From Siphlonurus alternatus (Eukaryota > Arthropoda > Insecta > Ephemeroptera > Siphlonuridae): DNA of 64,000 bases. A program made the translations under genes and the position numbers. The stretch lies in NCBI GenBank assembly GCA_949825025.1, contig OX463779.1:32434359-32498358 (forward strand), written 5' to 3'. Positions 28,401 to 42,190 of the stretch are shown here, piece after piece (position 1 is the first letter of the stretch; every line of letters begins with the position of its first letter). The notes beneath the pieces are model-generated. The model saw only the letters and a list, made by a program, of their open reading frames with translations. It had not been told where the DNA came from and did no database searches.

Positions 28401-28689
28401 ATCTTTTTAACATAATTCATTTTTTTCTGCTTTTAGTTCTTTTTTTTTTAATGAAAAATTATGGCAATACGAACTCGACGATTCAAAGATGAAGTATTTT
28501 TACATACACGCAACTGATCAACTAACGTCACAAATACAGTAGTATATATCACCAAAAAATTAAAATTTTCACTGCAAGTATACGTTTTCTTACTTTCCTG
28601 TTCATATATTATAATTTTGAAACTTTTTTGCTTTAGATTTTAGATTCATAATAATAAATAAAATTAAAAGTTCATGGAATTTAGAATTG

Positions 28690-28870
28690 CCTCATATCCT
28701 GCTACTTCCGGCGATAACAAGAAATGAATTTGACTGTACTGACCTGTCACACTTCACATTGTGAGCACACACAAAGTGGAGAGATAAATGATCAAATTTC
28801 AAACGTTTTATGAGCAACAGTCACAACCACCAAGTGGAAAATGTCAAAGGTGATGTACGTACGTAAATTT
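28690..28870. promoter_or_regulatory. GC-richer island
   Basis: Contains GATCAAA (TCF-like), TTTTATG and TTCCGGCGATAA. Non-repetitive. Weak evidence. Confidence 0.25.
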
Positions 28871-29912
28871 TATATGGAATAAAAAACTGATGTTAAATGT
28901 GGCGTGACCCTATACACTATTGTGGAGAAGAAGAGAACTCGATTTATCGATCGTATATAAATATTGACTTATATTGAGGTTGCATGTTACTGGTATAGAG
29001 GTGATAGGTTATAAATAAATCAGATTTATTATTTATTATACATAAAGATCACTTCTGTAAGTTTTAACGAAAAACACGCGAAAATATAACAACTTTTTAT
29101 TTTATTAAGTTGTTGTGTTCATTCTGTTACGAGTAATATATCTAAAGTTCTATGTAAGTCTTTAAAAGTCGAAATAATATTTTTATTATTTTTAGTATAT
29201 ACACAAAAATTGTGTGATCTTAATTTAAGTATCATACACATTTTAATTAAAGGTAACGAAAACTTGGTACTAACATACAATTAAAAAAGTACAAAAATTA
29301 TATTAAGTTAGTAGTGTTTCAATAAACAACACACATGGCTCTCGTGGACGCAGTCCATAGCGTTGTCGTGAAATTAATAGCATATTGGGATGACCATGCT
29401 TTTCTCACCTACCAAAAATTGTAACCTTAATATTTAATATTTTACTTGTGTGAGCACTTATAAAGCGCTTTAAAAAAAAATAAAGTGTTGCATTTTTCAA
29501 TTAACAGCTTTCCACACCTTAAATAATTAAAATTAATATTTAATTTCCTCAAAAGTTCTACATGAGGTTCATTCAATTTCTTAAGATAAAAAAATATATA
29601 TATGAGTAACTAACTAGCTATATAATATTTCTTGGACCATTTATAAAGCTGGCATCGACCTTGATGAAGAGTCCTTATCGTCACTTTTTTATAGCTTGAT
29701 TGGCTATAAAATTACGTACATTTTCTGCTCGAATTATTAATATAAATTCATTTTACCAAGTAGTCTGTTCAGTTATAGGCAGCTGAAATTGTAAAAAAAA
29801 AACAGCTCAAGCATGATTCCTTATAGTTTCTATATTTGACCCAGGATTTTTTTTTTTTTTTTTTTTTTCTCTTTCAAAACTTTCTCCCTGCTTTACAAAA
29901 ATTCACGAAAAC

Positions 29913-29960
29913 AAATTTAAATCTGGCAATAAACTTTGAACTATTGCCAGATTTAAAATT
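29913..29960. repeat. Short hairpin
   Basis: TTTAAATCTGGCAATA and TATTGCCAGATTTAAA form a 16-bp stem around a loop of about 12 nt. Confidence 0.7.
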
Positions 29961-32384
29961 GCTTTAATGATTTTAACTGAAGCAAAGAAAATGCACTAGA
30001 CCTTATTTGATTTATATTTAAAATCATAAATATTATAGCATCTATATAAAACAATATAATATTACTTAAATTGAAGAATTTTATATTCAAATTTTTAATA
30101 TGTCTTAATGTCAATTCAACACAAATTTTTAATGTAAAATGTTGTCATTATTACACAATCAACTTAACATTGAAACAAAATAATTGTTTACTAAAATAAT
30201 TATTTTATTGCAAGTGCACCTGAGTTAATAATTTTGTATAAAAAAATAATTAATAAAAATATATATTACTTTATGTTAAACCAGCGTATATTCGAGGATA
30301 AAATTAAGGGAAGTTTAGTTTTCAATAAGTAAAAAGAAACCAAATTAAATGTGAATTAAATCGTAAAGACACAACACTATATTATTTTATACGTAATCTA
30401 TAATGTCGTGCAGTATTGCTGCCTCTATAATAACAACATACATATATTATTATAATATTCGACTATATATACGACATTGACGCAATCTGCATGAAATTTC
30501 ACGCTGCTCTACCCCTCGTAATGTAAACACAATGCAATTTGGTCATCAGCATAATTATATGTACAGCATCACATAGTAAATTACTGGTAATTATAATTAT
30601 ATATAACGAACGGTGGTGGTACATCAACCAGATTACTGCACTAATCCATTTAATCCAAACTAGTGAATTACTGGACAGACAAAATGTAAATTTTATATTA
30701 CTATATATTTTTTTATTATTTAGTCCGTTGCATAAAAATATAAATTAGCTTTGTTTTTAACCATGTATATTGTTAGGTTTTTTATAGTTATTTATATATG
30801 CAATTAACAAAGAGCCGACACTGATTATTAATTAAAATATATTAACACATTTATAAATAAAAAAAAGTGTCAAAACTAGTATCGTTTTGTTATTCGGTTT
30901 ATATAGCACATCAATTACAATGGTAATTTTAAAACATTCATTAACAAAATATTACATTTTAATACAATTATTTTATATAAATTGTATAAAATCACGTATA
31001 CATTAAAATAAAAACTATCGCTATATGTGTATTTTGTCTGAACATTGACTAATATAGGAATTGTCCAATAAATTGGTACCTAAAAAACTCCAATATAAAG
31101 AATTTTATATTAACAAATAAATTAATATAAATTTTAATTTTCGATATTAATAGATGACCATTTTATAATATACAATTATCAACATCATAAATATATAGAT
31201 CAAGTTCTTAAATATAATTATACGTAACTATAATTAAAATTTAAAACAAATAGCAATATATATTTCTCTTCTATGGAATTATTTCATATCGCAAATACTC
31301 AGTAATGAACAATATATCTTCCATTATAGACTGGTCTCAATCATACTCTGTAATTTGCATGACGGAAATAATTACTCCCTTGCCTACAGCAGCATGGACG
31401 TATTGAGAGGAGGATATTTGAGAGATTGATCCGGGCTTGACCCAGATTGTAAGGCAAACTGATTGCATATATAGGCTTGCTGCACAATGCACTGTCTCTT
31501 GTGAATACAGTTTCCGTATCAACATCGGGTGATCTTCTCTTACGTTTTTCCTATATCGTTCAACACTACAAGAGGAGGAAGGAGGAGATTTTCAATGATA
31601 TTTAACAATGCACTTCATCTTTTCCTATATAAGAAAATCTCCCTGTTATCGATGCAATTTCCTACCAATACACTTTACATTCATAATATCGTAAGTAACT
31701 TTTTCTTTATAATTTTTTTTTTTTTTTTTATTATTGTACAGTATATTTTACTAAAATCCATAAGTGATTGATATATATTTCAAATATAAAAACCCACAGA
31801 GAGACATCCAACTCAATGTTTTAGACTACGAAGATATAACAGTGGTAGATCCTAGAGGTTCCATGAATCAAATGCAAAATAATCAACATCATAATTTTCT
31901 TTTCAAGATCCCTTAGGTCAATTTGATAACAATAAGCTTTAAATCTTGATATAATATAACTGACAGAGACAAATTACCGTTCATTACGTTTAGAGCAATG
32001 ATGTAATGAGGTGATGAAAGCTCTAGGGTCATATCAAAATGACGTCATTAATTTAAAATATTTATAAATAGATTTATGTCTTCATCTAATAATACTATTT
32101 CATATGTGTATCCGAATATTCCGAATTAGACTTTACAAATATTATACATTTTAAATAACAGAATCAATGCAGTTGTATTGTAAATAATACAATACCTAAT
32201 TATATACAGTATGGTATTTCGTAAATTTAAAATAAAACGATGTTAACATGCAAAATTACCTTATGTAAAAAATTACAATAAAACTAAGAAAAATTTAATA
32301 TTGTAGCAATAATTTTATTTATTACAAAGGTAAGAACTGTACTATAAGATTTACAAAGTTGTAATATTTTTGTAATTAAAAGCG

Positions 32385-32480
32385 CGCGGGTGATCCGCAT
32401 CTCGTCACGTGAGGGTCCTGCGTAGTCACGCGACGACTCGCACGCACCGACCTCACGGAACATTCGCAAACATTGTACCT
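32385..32480. promoter_or_regulatory. CpG-rich island with CACGTG E-box
   Basis: About 95 nt with roughly a dozen CpG dinucleotides (AAGCGCGCGGG, CGCGACGACTCGCACGC) and CACGTG at 32406-32411. It is one of the sharpest composition changes in the gene-free region. Confidence 0.35.
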
Positions 32481-32844
32481 TCATCACTCTAATCAATGAC
32501 AGCTAGCACAAGCCTTTCTTTAATGAAGTCATTTATATTAAAATAGATCCAGAGAAAAGAAATATTGATTTTTATACCTTTTATTATTATTTAATTAATT
32601 TTCATTGTTAATCAAATTAAAAATTAAGCAGAAAATGGTATTGAAATAATCATAAGCTTAGCTTTCTTTAATAGAATTTTACTATGACGTTGGCTTAATA
32701 ACTTGTAGCTATTTCTCCACTATACATACAATAACGATACGTACATAATATAAAAAAAAAAGCACAAGCTCGATGAAGGAAAAAAAGTTTATAATAATGC
32801 TATACTGAAGTTACTTGATACACTTTGCCTTTGTAAATATGTTT

Positions 32845-33085
32845 TTAGACGGATCAGATTACGTCATATAATATAGGCTATCATCTTATAACTTGATAAC
32901 AGTGACATGGACAGAATTGCCTATCTCGTTTCAATGGCGAAGTATCATCATACAACAAGGACAACCCCTGAACATTATGCAAACTGTCGGACATTAATTA
33001 TCACGCCAGATGTTGTGCAGATCACTAAATATTCGGCTACAGAGTGGGTGCGTGTATCGTTAAGGTCATATATAAGTCATTGAAA
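32845..33085. promoter_or_regulatory. GC-richer island with POU octamer-like site
   Basis: Contains TTATGCAAAC (octamer-like, 32975-32984), ATTAATTATCACGCC and two GATAA-type cores. Non-repetitive. Confidence 0.3.
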
Positions 33086-34949
33086 GGTTAATGTACTGTT
33101 CAGTATTACGTGTGTTACATCATATTATACTTTATATATGTTAATTTTTTAAGTCTTATCTCGATACACTTCCATTATATAAGGTATAAGAGTACAAGCT
33201 TTTGGCTAAAAGATTTAGTCGATTGGCTGTATCTTATATTTAACTAAAGCATAATATAAAGTTACCCCGACATTTATTTTTCTCATTATTGGCATAGTAA
33301 TGGCACACTTTTTTATTATTATTTTTTTTTATGACAAACATAATGTTCAAACTTAATAGTATTTAAGAAGTATTTTAATTCGCTTCAAAATGAATCATCA
33401 AAAATAAGTTAAATTAATAACAATTTACTCATAAAAGTTGATATTATCAGAGAAGTGAATGTATTTCTGCTTGATAATAACACATAATTGTAGCTTTTAT
33501 TAACGTCAGTTATTTAATTAAGTTTTCAATAATTGTAAATATTCCAGTGATTAAAAAATTTTAATTATGAAAAAGGAATAGAATATAAAAAACAAAAGTG
33601 AAGTGAAATGCTAAAAAAAAACTAGAAAAAAAATAACACGTATCGATATGAATTAAAAACAAATACAACTAATAATAAACCAAAGACCTTACCTTGGTGA
33701 AAAAAATATATATACTTGTGATACAGCTGCTAATTCGAAAGATATTTTTTTATCTCCTTCACAGTACAGTGAGAATTTTGGTGGTTGAATTGGACATAGC
33801 ACTTCAAAATTACATTTATGAACAAACTTAGTCACAAAATGTATCCCAAACAATCCAATTTAGGCAATATACTATATATAATATTTCATCAAAGAGTAGC
33901 GTATAGTAAATCACAACAATCCCATAATATATTAGTAATACAGATATCAGAGCATTTCAACGACAAAATATATGACAGATGGGATTTACATTTCACTGTA
34001 ATTGGAATATTGACTTTGTATTCATCAATACACCCTATACTCAGCTGTCAACGTCATATCAGTCAGTTCAGCCACTTTCACGCATAAAATTTACATTTAG
34101 ACTAAAAATAATGTTTTCTTTTTATATATAACATTTTTTTTATTATTATTTATTTTAAGTTATTATTCTTTAATAACAGCCTTTATTTTTTTTTTTTTTT
34201 TTTTTTTTTGAAAGCTTATAATAGCGTCACGCGAATTTTTATACTATAAAGAAAATGAAATTTCCGGCGTTATTCATATTAGATTTACAAATTGCACTAG
34301 CTCTCGTTAAAAGGGGTCGACGTTATATAGGAGCTAGAGAGTTGATTAATCGGAGTGATACATCAAAACTTAATATTCAAATGATTGTTATTACTGTTTT
34401 TTTATAATACAAGCCTAGAAGGTAGGAATCGTTTATTATAATAAAGAATAGGTTAAAAATAAATAATAATAGAATTCATTAATATATTAAAAAAAATCAA
34501 CAGATAAGCTACAAAATATACAATTATTGTAAGTACAGTAGTTAAAATAATATTTATCTTCTTTTTTTCAGTTAATTTGATTATACTTTTAACTTTGTTA
34601 TATATAAAATGTTTTTATAAATGATGACGCGAATTCAAATAATAATAAAATGAATTCATAATTATTAATATTTTAAAGAATGATAAAAAAAGTCTTCAAT
34701 TTATAACTAAATTATAAAATTCATTACAATTTTACTCCTACGTTTATATAAATATTTTTTTAAATATTTGTAACAATATATAATTATATATTTCTTAATT
34801 TTTTACAACAAAAGTAAGATAAAACCGTCTTGTGAAGTCAAGGTACGGGAAATGTAAGTATCTAAAACTGTTATGTATAGGACATACATAGTTTATATAT
34901 GTCTATTTAAAAATAAACATTTTAAAATGTACATTTTAAGGACCGGTGT

Positions 34950-35225
34950 AATTTCCTTCTCCAACTTGTGAGTGAACGCTAGGGGATGTTAAACATGATG
35001 TCCGTTGGCAAAAAGTAACGTAGAGGAGGGAGATAGAAGGGTAATGATGGATCGTGTATTTCGCTCTCCGGACACCACCAATTACACGCATAGAGACGAC
35101 ATTTTCGTGACCAAACAAACGAAAAGTTACACTACAGTTCATGTTAGTCTCACCTTACGTCATTTCAAAGGTTCCAGAGCAACCAACACTATTCTCCTCT
35201 CCTATACCGACGACCGGACTTGATA
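34950..35225. promoter_or_regulatory. GC-richer island
   Basis: Complex sequence with open frames on both strands (72 and 68 codons), neither of which resembles a family I know. Could be an unrecognised exon or regulatory DNA. Confidence 0.25.
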
Positions 35226-35484
35226 CATTTTCTTATAAACAAGGTGATGAATTGAATTGATGCATGTAAGACTCATGTCTTTGTTTTGTGTAAAATTAAG
35301 ATCCTGTTGCAACTAAAATATTTCTCTTATTACATCGAGTATAAAGAAGATATTTTTATGAAGTCATGTTTGTATACTTTTTGCTATATGACCGACCATT
35401 TCGACCAACCTGGAAGGTTTCCATGGTTCCTTGAATTAAAAGAGGAAATATAAATCATAAATACATAAGATAAAAGCAATTCAT

Positions 35485-35561
35485 GTACACTCCAAAAAAA
35501 GTCCGATCCGGCTTTATTCTAACATAGCCAGATAGGACGTTTTTATTTTAATGGAGTGTAC
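35485..35561. mobile_element. 77-bp palindromic MITE, TA-ended
   Basis: GTACACTCCA and TGGAGTGTAC are perfect ends, and AGTCCGATCCGGCT pairs with AGCCAGATAGGACG farther in. TA next to CACTCC at both ends would suit a TA-targeting (mariner-type) element. Confidence 0.6.
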
Positions 35562-35740
35562 TGTGCCGATAGTACAGTACATCACTATTTAAATAAACAA
35601 AATATACATGATGAATTTCACATAATTATTAAACTTATATACGCAAATTAATGGAGAGGCTACAGTAGTACCATATAAAGGAGTACATAAATGTTATACG
35701 TAATAACTATAATAACTAATAAGCAATTAACCAATTTAAA

Positions 35741-36006
35741 GGAGTATCGACTTCAAAAAAAAATAATAAAGAAATGGATAGAGGGTGCAAAGTTATGCAA
35801 CTCTGATATTCTTCCGATTTTTTAGAGTCTGGGAATAATTTTTAAAAAATTATTGAAAGTTCAGAGAGAGAGATAGTGACGCCGCTTCCATGACGCCTCT
35901 CTTAATAAAAAGATAGGGACTAAAAGGCGAGCGTGGGTTCAAATCTGAAAAAAAAAAATCAGAGTTGCATAACTTTGCACCTTTTATTCTTTTTTGCAAT
36001 ACACTT
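35741..36006. mobile_element. MITE, family A, copy 1
   Basis: GGAGTATCGACTTC starts the element, then GAAATGGATAGAGGGTGCAA is answered by TTGCATAACTTTGCACC near 35965-35985. Same architecture as the copy at 50430-50752, but the right end has decayed more. Confidence 0.75.
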
Positions 36007-36129
36007 TATTGACTTTATTGTATAAAAATGGTTTACTTCTTACATATTTTGCAAATATAATATTTTAGTTTAAAGATTCGCTATGTAATTATAATACTTC
36101 GATATTTCTGTGGACTTTGGTATATAAAT

Positions 36130-36480
36130 GAAATATCTTCCCGCCGCGTGTTTTGCTAACATAATATTATTCCCCGCAGGATTCAAAGAGCTGCCCTTGC
36201 TGTCTAGCTTGCATGGGCATGCCTTCTGATTTAACCGTCGCCACCGGGCAAATGTACGGCAGCAGCAGCAGCCTCCTCCTCTTCGTCCTTGGTATCGATC
36301 TACAAGCACCAGCCAGGAAACAAAACACGCCGCCCGCACCACCACGCTACTCTAAAATATGGCCCAGCCACCACCTCTATGGCCAGCCTTTATCGTCGCT
36401 TTTAATATCGCGCAATTCTCTCGCGTTTTTTTATCCCTCTGTCTCTGTTACCGCTGCTGCTGCGTGATGCTAACTCTTCT
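36130..36480. promoter_or_regulatory. GC-rich island, possible exon or regulatory element
   Basis: About 340 nt near 50% GC. On the plus strand a CCCCGCAG acceptor-like site (36172-36179) precedes a frame open to 36467 (includes AGC repeats coding SSSS and an end TAAAA). No domain recognised; the opposite strand carries CCATATTTTAG and CGATAAAGG. Undecided. Confidence 0.3.
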
Positions 36481-38179
36481 CATCCCCAAGGCTACAAACT
36501 AAACTGCCATAAAAAAAAGTAAAATGAGAGTTTTATATTAAATAATATAAAACAACTATGATGTTTTTAAAAGTCTAAATGTTTATAAAATTTATTACAA
36601 TATCAATTTTTTCATTCTTCTATTAGTTATAAAAACTAAAAAGCCTTTTAAATTAAAATGTATATTAATTATTAATTCAACAGCAAAAAGAAAAAGCAGA
36701 ACTATATAGAATTATATTCTATATATACTTCTATTTTAAAGTAAAGTATCATAAAAAATAATTATACTATTGTTATTAAAATTTAAATGGTTTTTAATGA
36801 AATTTTTCATAATTTTTTATTTTTGTCGTCAAGTACGAAGCAATAACATATAATTTTTATAACGGAATATTAAATAATAAAATAACATTGGCATCATAAC
36901 TGTCAAATATTAAATCTAGACCGTTGTGAGTGAATATAGGTTCAAATTAAAAAATAATCAAATACAGTATCACTACCTTACATTTCTTTAATAATTGTGT
37001 ATAATTATAGTCTTTCGTGTTCGATTTTTTTTACAAATCAAATCATAAAATACACTACACAGTAAATCACCACCACTCTCCCATCACATTCCAAAAGTAT
37101 TTTTACTGATAATAAACTCACCGTTTGTCCACCGCTACATATGCTGTTGGCACCTTGATGATTGCGCTATTTAGGCACCATGGCGTCTCTCACTTGTCAC
37201 TCACTAGCTGCTGCTGTTGTATCACTGGGGAACACCAGAACACACCGTTGAGTATCAAAACACTATAGCAGGTGATAGAATGCGGACGGTCACAGGCAAT
37301 AAGAATTAGCGAGTCGACAGGAGGGGAACACAAGCTGCAAGGCTAGTGGGGAAGCCTTTAAATGACCAAGATACCTCACGAGAATTCACCACCACCTTTC
37401 AAGTACACTCGTATTAAAATAACGTCATCATTCGGACACTGACACACTTCTAACAAGTTATAACTTCACAGACGGGATTGTCTCAGAATGTAAATAAATA
37501 TAAAACTTTGGATTTAAATGTACAGTATGGTCATCAAAACACCTACTTCCGATAAAATAATTTAATTTATAGAAGTGTACACATATGAGCAACACGGTAG
37601 AGCATGCAGCAGCAGCAGAAGCTTTGAGATAGCTAAATGAATTAAAAATATAGTACGTCGTAGCTGCCTGCCCCAACCACGTTTTTCACTTTTCTCCCAC
37701 TCTTTCTCTCTTTTACTGTATTTTAGAATTATTTCAGTTTAAAACGAATGATATACTAAGTAAGTTCATATAATTGAGGTAATGATATAAAATAACTTTT
37801 TAATTACAGAAAATAATTATTAAAATGAAAATAAATATTTAAATATTTTAATTAAAATTCATGTAGAAAGTTGTAATAAAATATTTTATGAAGAAATTTT
37901 TGGTTATATTAAATTTGAAATTTGTTAATAAGTAAATTTAATTTAAGACTACCAGACTTTATGAGTAAAGAAAACCAAAAATGTTACAGTTAAATTTCTA
38001 TGTAATAATTTTTTTTAAAAACTTTAAAAAATATTAAAAGCATACATTGTCAAAAACAGAAACTTTAAACATTTCAAATATGAAAACAAATGTTCTATTT
38101 TTACTGTAGGTTTATAAACATATTCTAATTTACACAGGCAACAGAAGAAAACTTAACTACTTTTTTCTAGAAAAATACT

Positions 38180-38780
38180 ATAAAGAAGAGAAAGAAAGAG
38201 AGAGTGGTGAAAGAGAAAGAGGAGAAAAGAGAGAGAAGATACAGACAGAGAGAGAGAGGTAACATTTGAAAAGTTTATTATAAACTTCTGTAACTTCGCT
38301 ACATCCCTCTGTACGAAAGTTCATGGATTCCTCCAACGAAAGAGGACACGACGGGAACAGCGACATTGCGACGACGATGAGGAGACGATGGCAAGGATGA
38401 GATCGTAACGAGAGAGAGACACTAGAAAGCTCGAGGAGGAGGGAATGAGAGCAGACTGATAGAATCTTCAACATCAGATTTACTCCTTTTGTCTTAAAGA
38501 GCGACGAGAGAAAGAGAGGTGGTGGTGTGGAGGGCGGAGAGTGTGTTTGGGAGCGGTCGTTCGGTCGCAACAGCTTCACAGTCAGTCTACCCCGTGAGTA
38601 TGCTGACTCGTGATCCTAAATATAGGAGACCTCTCCTCGGCCAGCAAGCCTGTATTATACTGCCTGCCTTCCTACCACTCGACGACTAGCCGGTCGTAAT
38701 AGTCAAGCAGTCCCTCTCTTTCTTCTCTATATACTATCCCGTGCTGCTTCCTCAATCCAGGACATTCGTCTAAATGAAAC
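38180..38780 (+). promoter_or_regulatory. GA-rich, GC-rich island ending in a strong plus-strand splice donor
   Basis: A GAGA-rich tract (38185-38530) passes into GC-rich DNA with GTCGTTCGGTCGC and then CTACCCC followed by GTGAGTATG (donor at 38594). This looks like a promoter plus non-coding first exon on the plus strand. The 133-codon minus-strand frame here is only the CT-rich shadow. Confidence 0.35.
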
Positions 38781-39320
38781 ATTATACCATCAACAAGAAT
38801 GCTTTTAAAATAAATTACACACAAAAAAATTATTAAGTTACCTATAATTAATTAAATTTAATACTGTGATATACTATTTAAAGTACAGTGAACCTTTGTG
38901 ATAATTAGCTTGTTATTTTTAAGACGACGCAATTTCTGCATGAGATGGATCAAAGTCATGCGCCCAGTGTCACGTTTTGTGTCCTCCTAGCAGGCGCGTG
39001 TCGTGACGTTATACTTATCTAGATGTCACCAACAGGGAGGGGCACGCCCACTCGCCTTCGTGAAATGGGCGTGGCACCTCACCACTTTGCTATACTACGA
39101 AACATTAGTAATAATTTATTGCTGCTGTCAAATATATTGATTAATATATTGCTATTTAATATAAATTTTATATACGCTGTTTCAATTTCAGACTATATAT
39201 AAGCATGCTCTATACATTATGTATACGTATATTACGTATATTATATAGAATGTACACAAAGTTGAAACATTATATCATGATTGAATTAAAGATAAAGTAA
39301 ACCGTATCTTGAATCATAAT

Positions 39321-39457
39321 GGGGGCGATTTATGAAAGAGTTATCCAGAAAATTATCCAGCTTTTCCACTAACCATTGTTAGCGCCATTGATTTAGGATG
39401 ATACTAAACGTGGTTAGTGAGAAACTGTGGATAAATTCATTCGTAAGAAAAAGCCCC
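39321..39457. mobile_element. 137-bp MITE with GGGG ends
   Basis: GGGGGCGATTTATGAAAGA at the left and TTCGTAAGAAAAAGCCCC at the right; inner TTATCC and GGATAA and the blocks CACTAACCA and TGGTTAGTG also pair. Flanked by AAT on both sides. Confidence 0.65.
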
Positions 39458-40723
39458 AATATAAATTATGAAATTGCAAAATCAACACGTGCTACTACAT
39501 ACGGTGTGATTTTTTTTTATTTTTATTTTTTTCATTTAGTAAACATGAAAATTGTGTCATTTTACATAGATAGTATAATGTGTTATCTTGTATACGGTAC
39601 GTTTTTATGCTGTTGTTTACTCATAATAAAAGAAGCGTTGTAACTGAAATATTACTGTATAATACAAGTATTTGTTTATATTTTGTAATTGCAACGTGTA
39701 CAGAGTGAATTTAAAATTTGATATAATCTAAAATACTAATTAAAATAAATTAGCATGTTTTTAAACAACACAAAGACATAATTAATTATAAGATGTTCCT
39801 CAAATATTTGGAACAATTGCATTTAAGTTTTTTTTTTATTGTACGACAACTCGTATGACACGTTTATATACAACTATACGACATCTGCTTCAGTGATGAA
39901 GTTGGTGGACGTTTAAATAATAATAAAAAAAAAATGGGATAAAAAAAAATTAAAAAAAGTAACAGGTTGGTAAAAATTCATAAATAGAAATAGAAAAAGT
40001 TGAGGTTTCCTTTCGTTCGTCTGAATTTATTATTTAAATCGTTTTATTTTTATTTATTTCATTTTGTCCAACTAAAAAATCATAAACTTTAAAGAAGCAC
40101 TTATGATGAAAGTGCTGTATAAAAATATGTCACCATTAAATTTAAAGCTCTCGAGTCTTTGATTTTTTGACATTGGTATTTAAAATTTTGTAAACAGCAT
40201 TTTTTTTTTAATTACGATTCAGAATTCTTTTGAAGTTGACAAATTATTATAAGAGCAAGCTGTTGGGGAGCATTAAACTATATTTAGTTGAATGTGAAAT
40301 ACAAAAGCTTGCATTTCAAGCAAAACTATTTTTACAACGTTAATATTGTAACTCACATACTTTAACGATATTTTTATACTGCAGCTTTTGTAACTTCCTG
40401 CATATAACAATGCAACGAACAAATTTATTCTTGTTTCTAAATTTACATTATCTACCTTGCATGTGTTCTAGAGGTACTTACCAGTATTACACGATGAGCG
40501 TTCATGTCTAACTACAACTATTGAACGAATTTTGTTATATAGAGAACACTATGTAACATCACTGTATTATTTTACTCTGCATAATTAAGTAATATATTTA
40601 AATTTTATAATATTACTTGGAATAAAAATATTTTTTCAAATTATAATTGGTATATTATTTGTTATATAGGGAATAAAATTATATAGATCTTGTCTTCGTA
40701 ATTTATACACCTGAACTTATAAC

Positions 40724-40760
<37 letters not shown>

Positions 40761-41799
40761 TCATTGATTATATTATAATGAATACTTTACTCATTTACTG
40801 TATTAGTCAAGGTTTCACAATAACTTTATTTGTCAGTATACAAATAATAATGCATAATTAATTCTTCAAGACCAAAATATTCTTTTACTTTCAATTTAAT
40901 TACTGTAATCATGATTAACTATATTTTTTATTTTAACTAAAACTGCAGTATTAAGTGAGTAATATAATAATGCAGGTAAAAGATAATTATATACCTTAAT
41001 TGATTCCAACATCAATCTAATATTCTGTAATATTTTTCCCTCTCATTATCTAATTACATTTTGTCCAGCCATAACTTAACTGTTTCAATTTACATTAATT
41101 AGCATAATTATCATAGACGTTAAAAATAGGCATTATATATATACAACTATATGGTTCTATCATACTATAAATAGTATGTTGCAAATTAGAAGCCCATAGA
41201 ATTAATTATATTTATTTATAATAGTTCTTAGGTAATAATGTTGAAATTAATTAAATGCAATAACTCGGAAGTATCAACTCCATCCCCCATTATTTGATTT
41301 TTATGTGTTGTAAAACTTTCGTAGCTTTTAAATTGTTCTATTGTTTCATTACTCCGCCTATTTTCAGCTATAGGCTAATTTACCTTTACCAAATATCGTT
41401 ATTACTGTACCCTAAAAACGATCAGCCATAGTCAATACCGTATATGATGAGCCTACCGTACCCCTATAGTATGTCAACCCGCATAACTTAGATGCTGAAA
41501 AATTTGCATACTTTAAAGGAGATACTACAATTTTAATCCTCTGTCATCTTTCATATTGTAACTTTTTGTATGTAACCGTATCATAAAAGCAAGGGTATGT
41601 TATAGCTAATAAAATAATGTTCGCATAATGGTTGATCATAAGTGTAGTAGAATTCAAAACAATACTTAATTTATAAAAAAAAAAGTCAGATTCCAATGGT
41701 GAAAAAAAGAGACATTTCAATTTATTAATATACGAATCAACGAATGCTAAAATGGTATATCAATATGTTATATTGACGACAGTAATAATTATGACGAGA

Positions 41800-42190
41800 A
41801 CGAAGTGTAGTTGGTTGGCTCACAGACAAAAACCATGTGGAAGGTCATGGATGAAGAAGGATGCTACTGATGATGGTCTCGTAGAGTAGTATACGCTAGC
41901 TTCTAGTATTGTGTCGAGGGGGCGGGGTTCGTTACCCGACCCCCTATGTTGGCGATGTTTTAGTGCGTCATAGTAGGAGTCTCCTGCTTCAAGTCAATTA
42001 CTTCTGCCTACCGCCTATAGAAGCAAGCTAGGCCAGTCGGTGAGTATGCAAGCAGCAGCTCGTGCTACCTACATAGCTAGCTAGGTAATCAATGAAGCCG
42101 TGTAGGACGGAGGTGGCGCAGCCGTATATACCTCGCGTGGTGTGTGTATGTATTATAGTACTTCCAACCACATTAGTCTTCTCGCTTCTC
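41800..42190 (+). promoter_or_regulatory. GC-rich island with GC-box hairpin and plus-strand splice donor
   Basis: GGGGGCGGGG at about 41918-41928 pairs with ACCCGACCCCC to 41944 (SP/KLF-type site in a hairpin). GGCCAGTCG followed by GTGAGTATGC (donor at 42040) repeats the 10-mer donor seen at 38594. No coding region follows that I can identify. Confidence 0.35.

Noticed and set aside
38178..38579. 133-codon minus-strand frame, Ser/Leu-rich
   Set aside because: Composition follows from the GAGA/CTCT tract. No domain, no splice context; more likely a promoter-type region.
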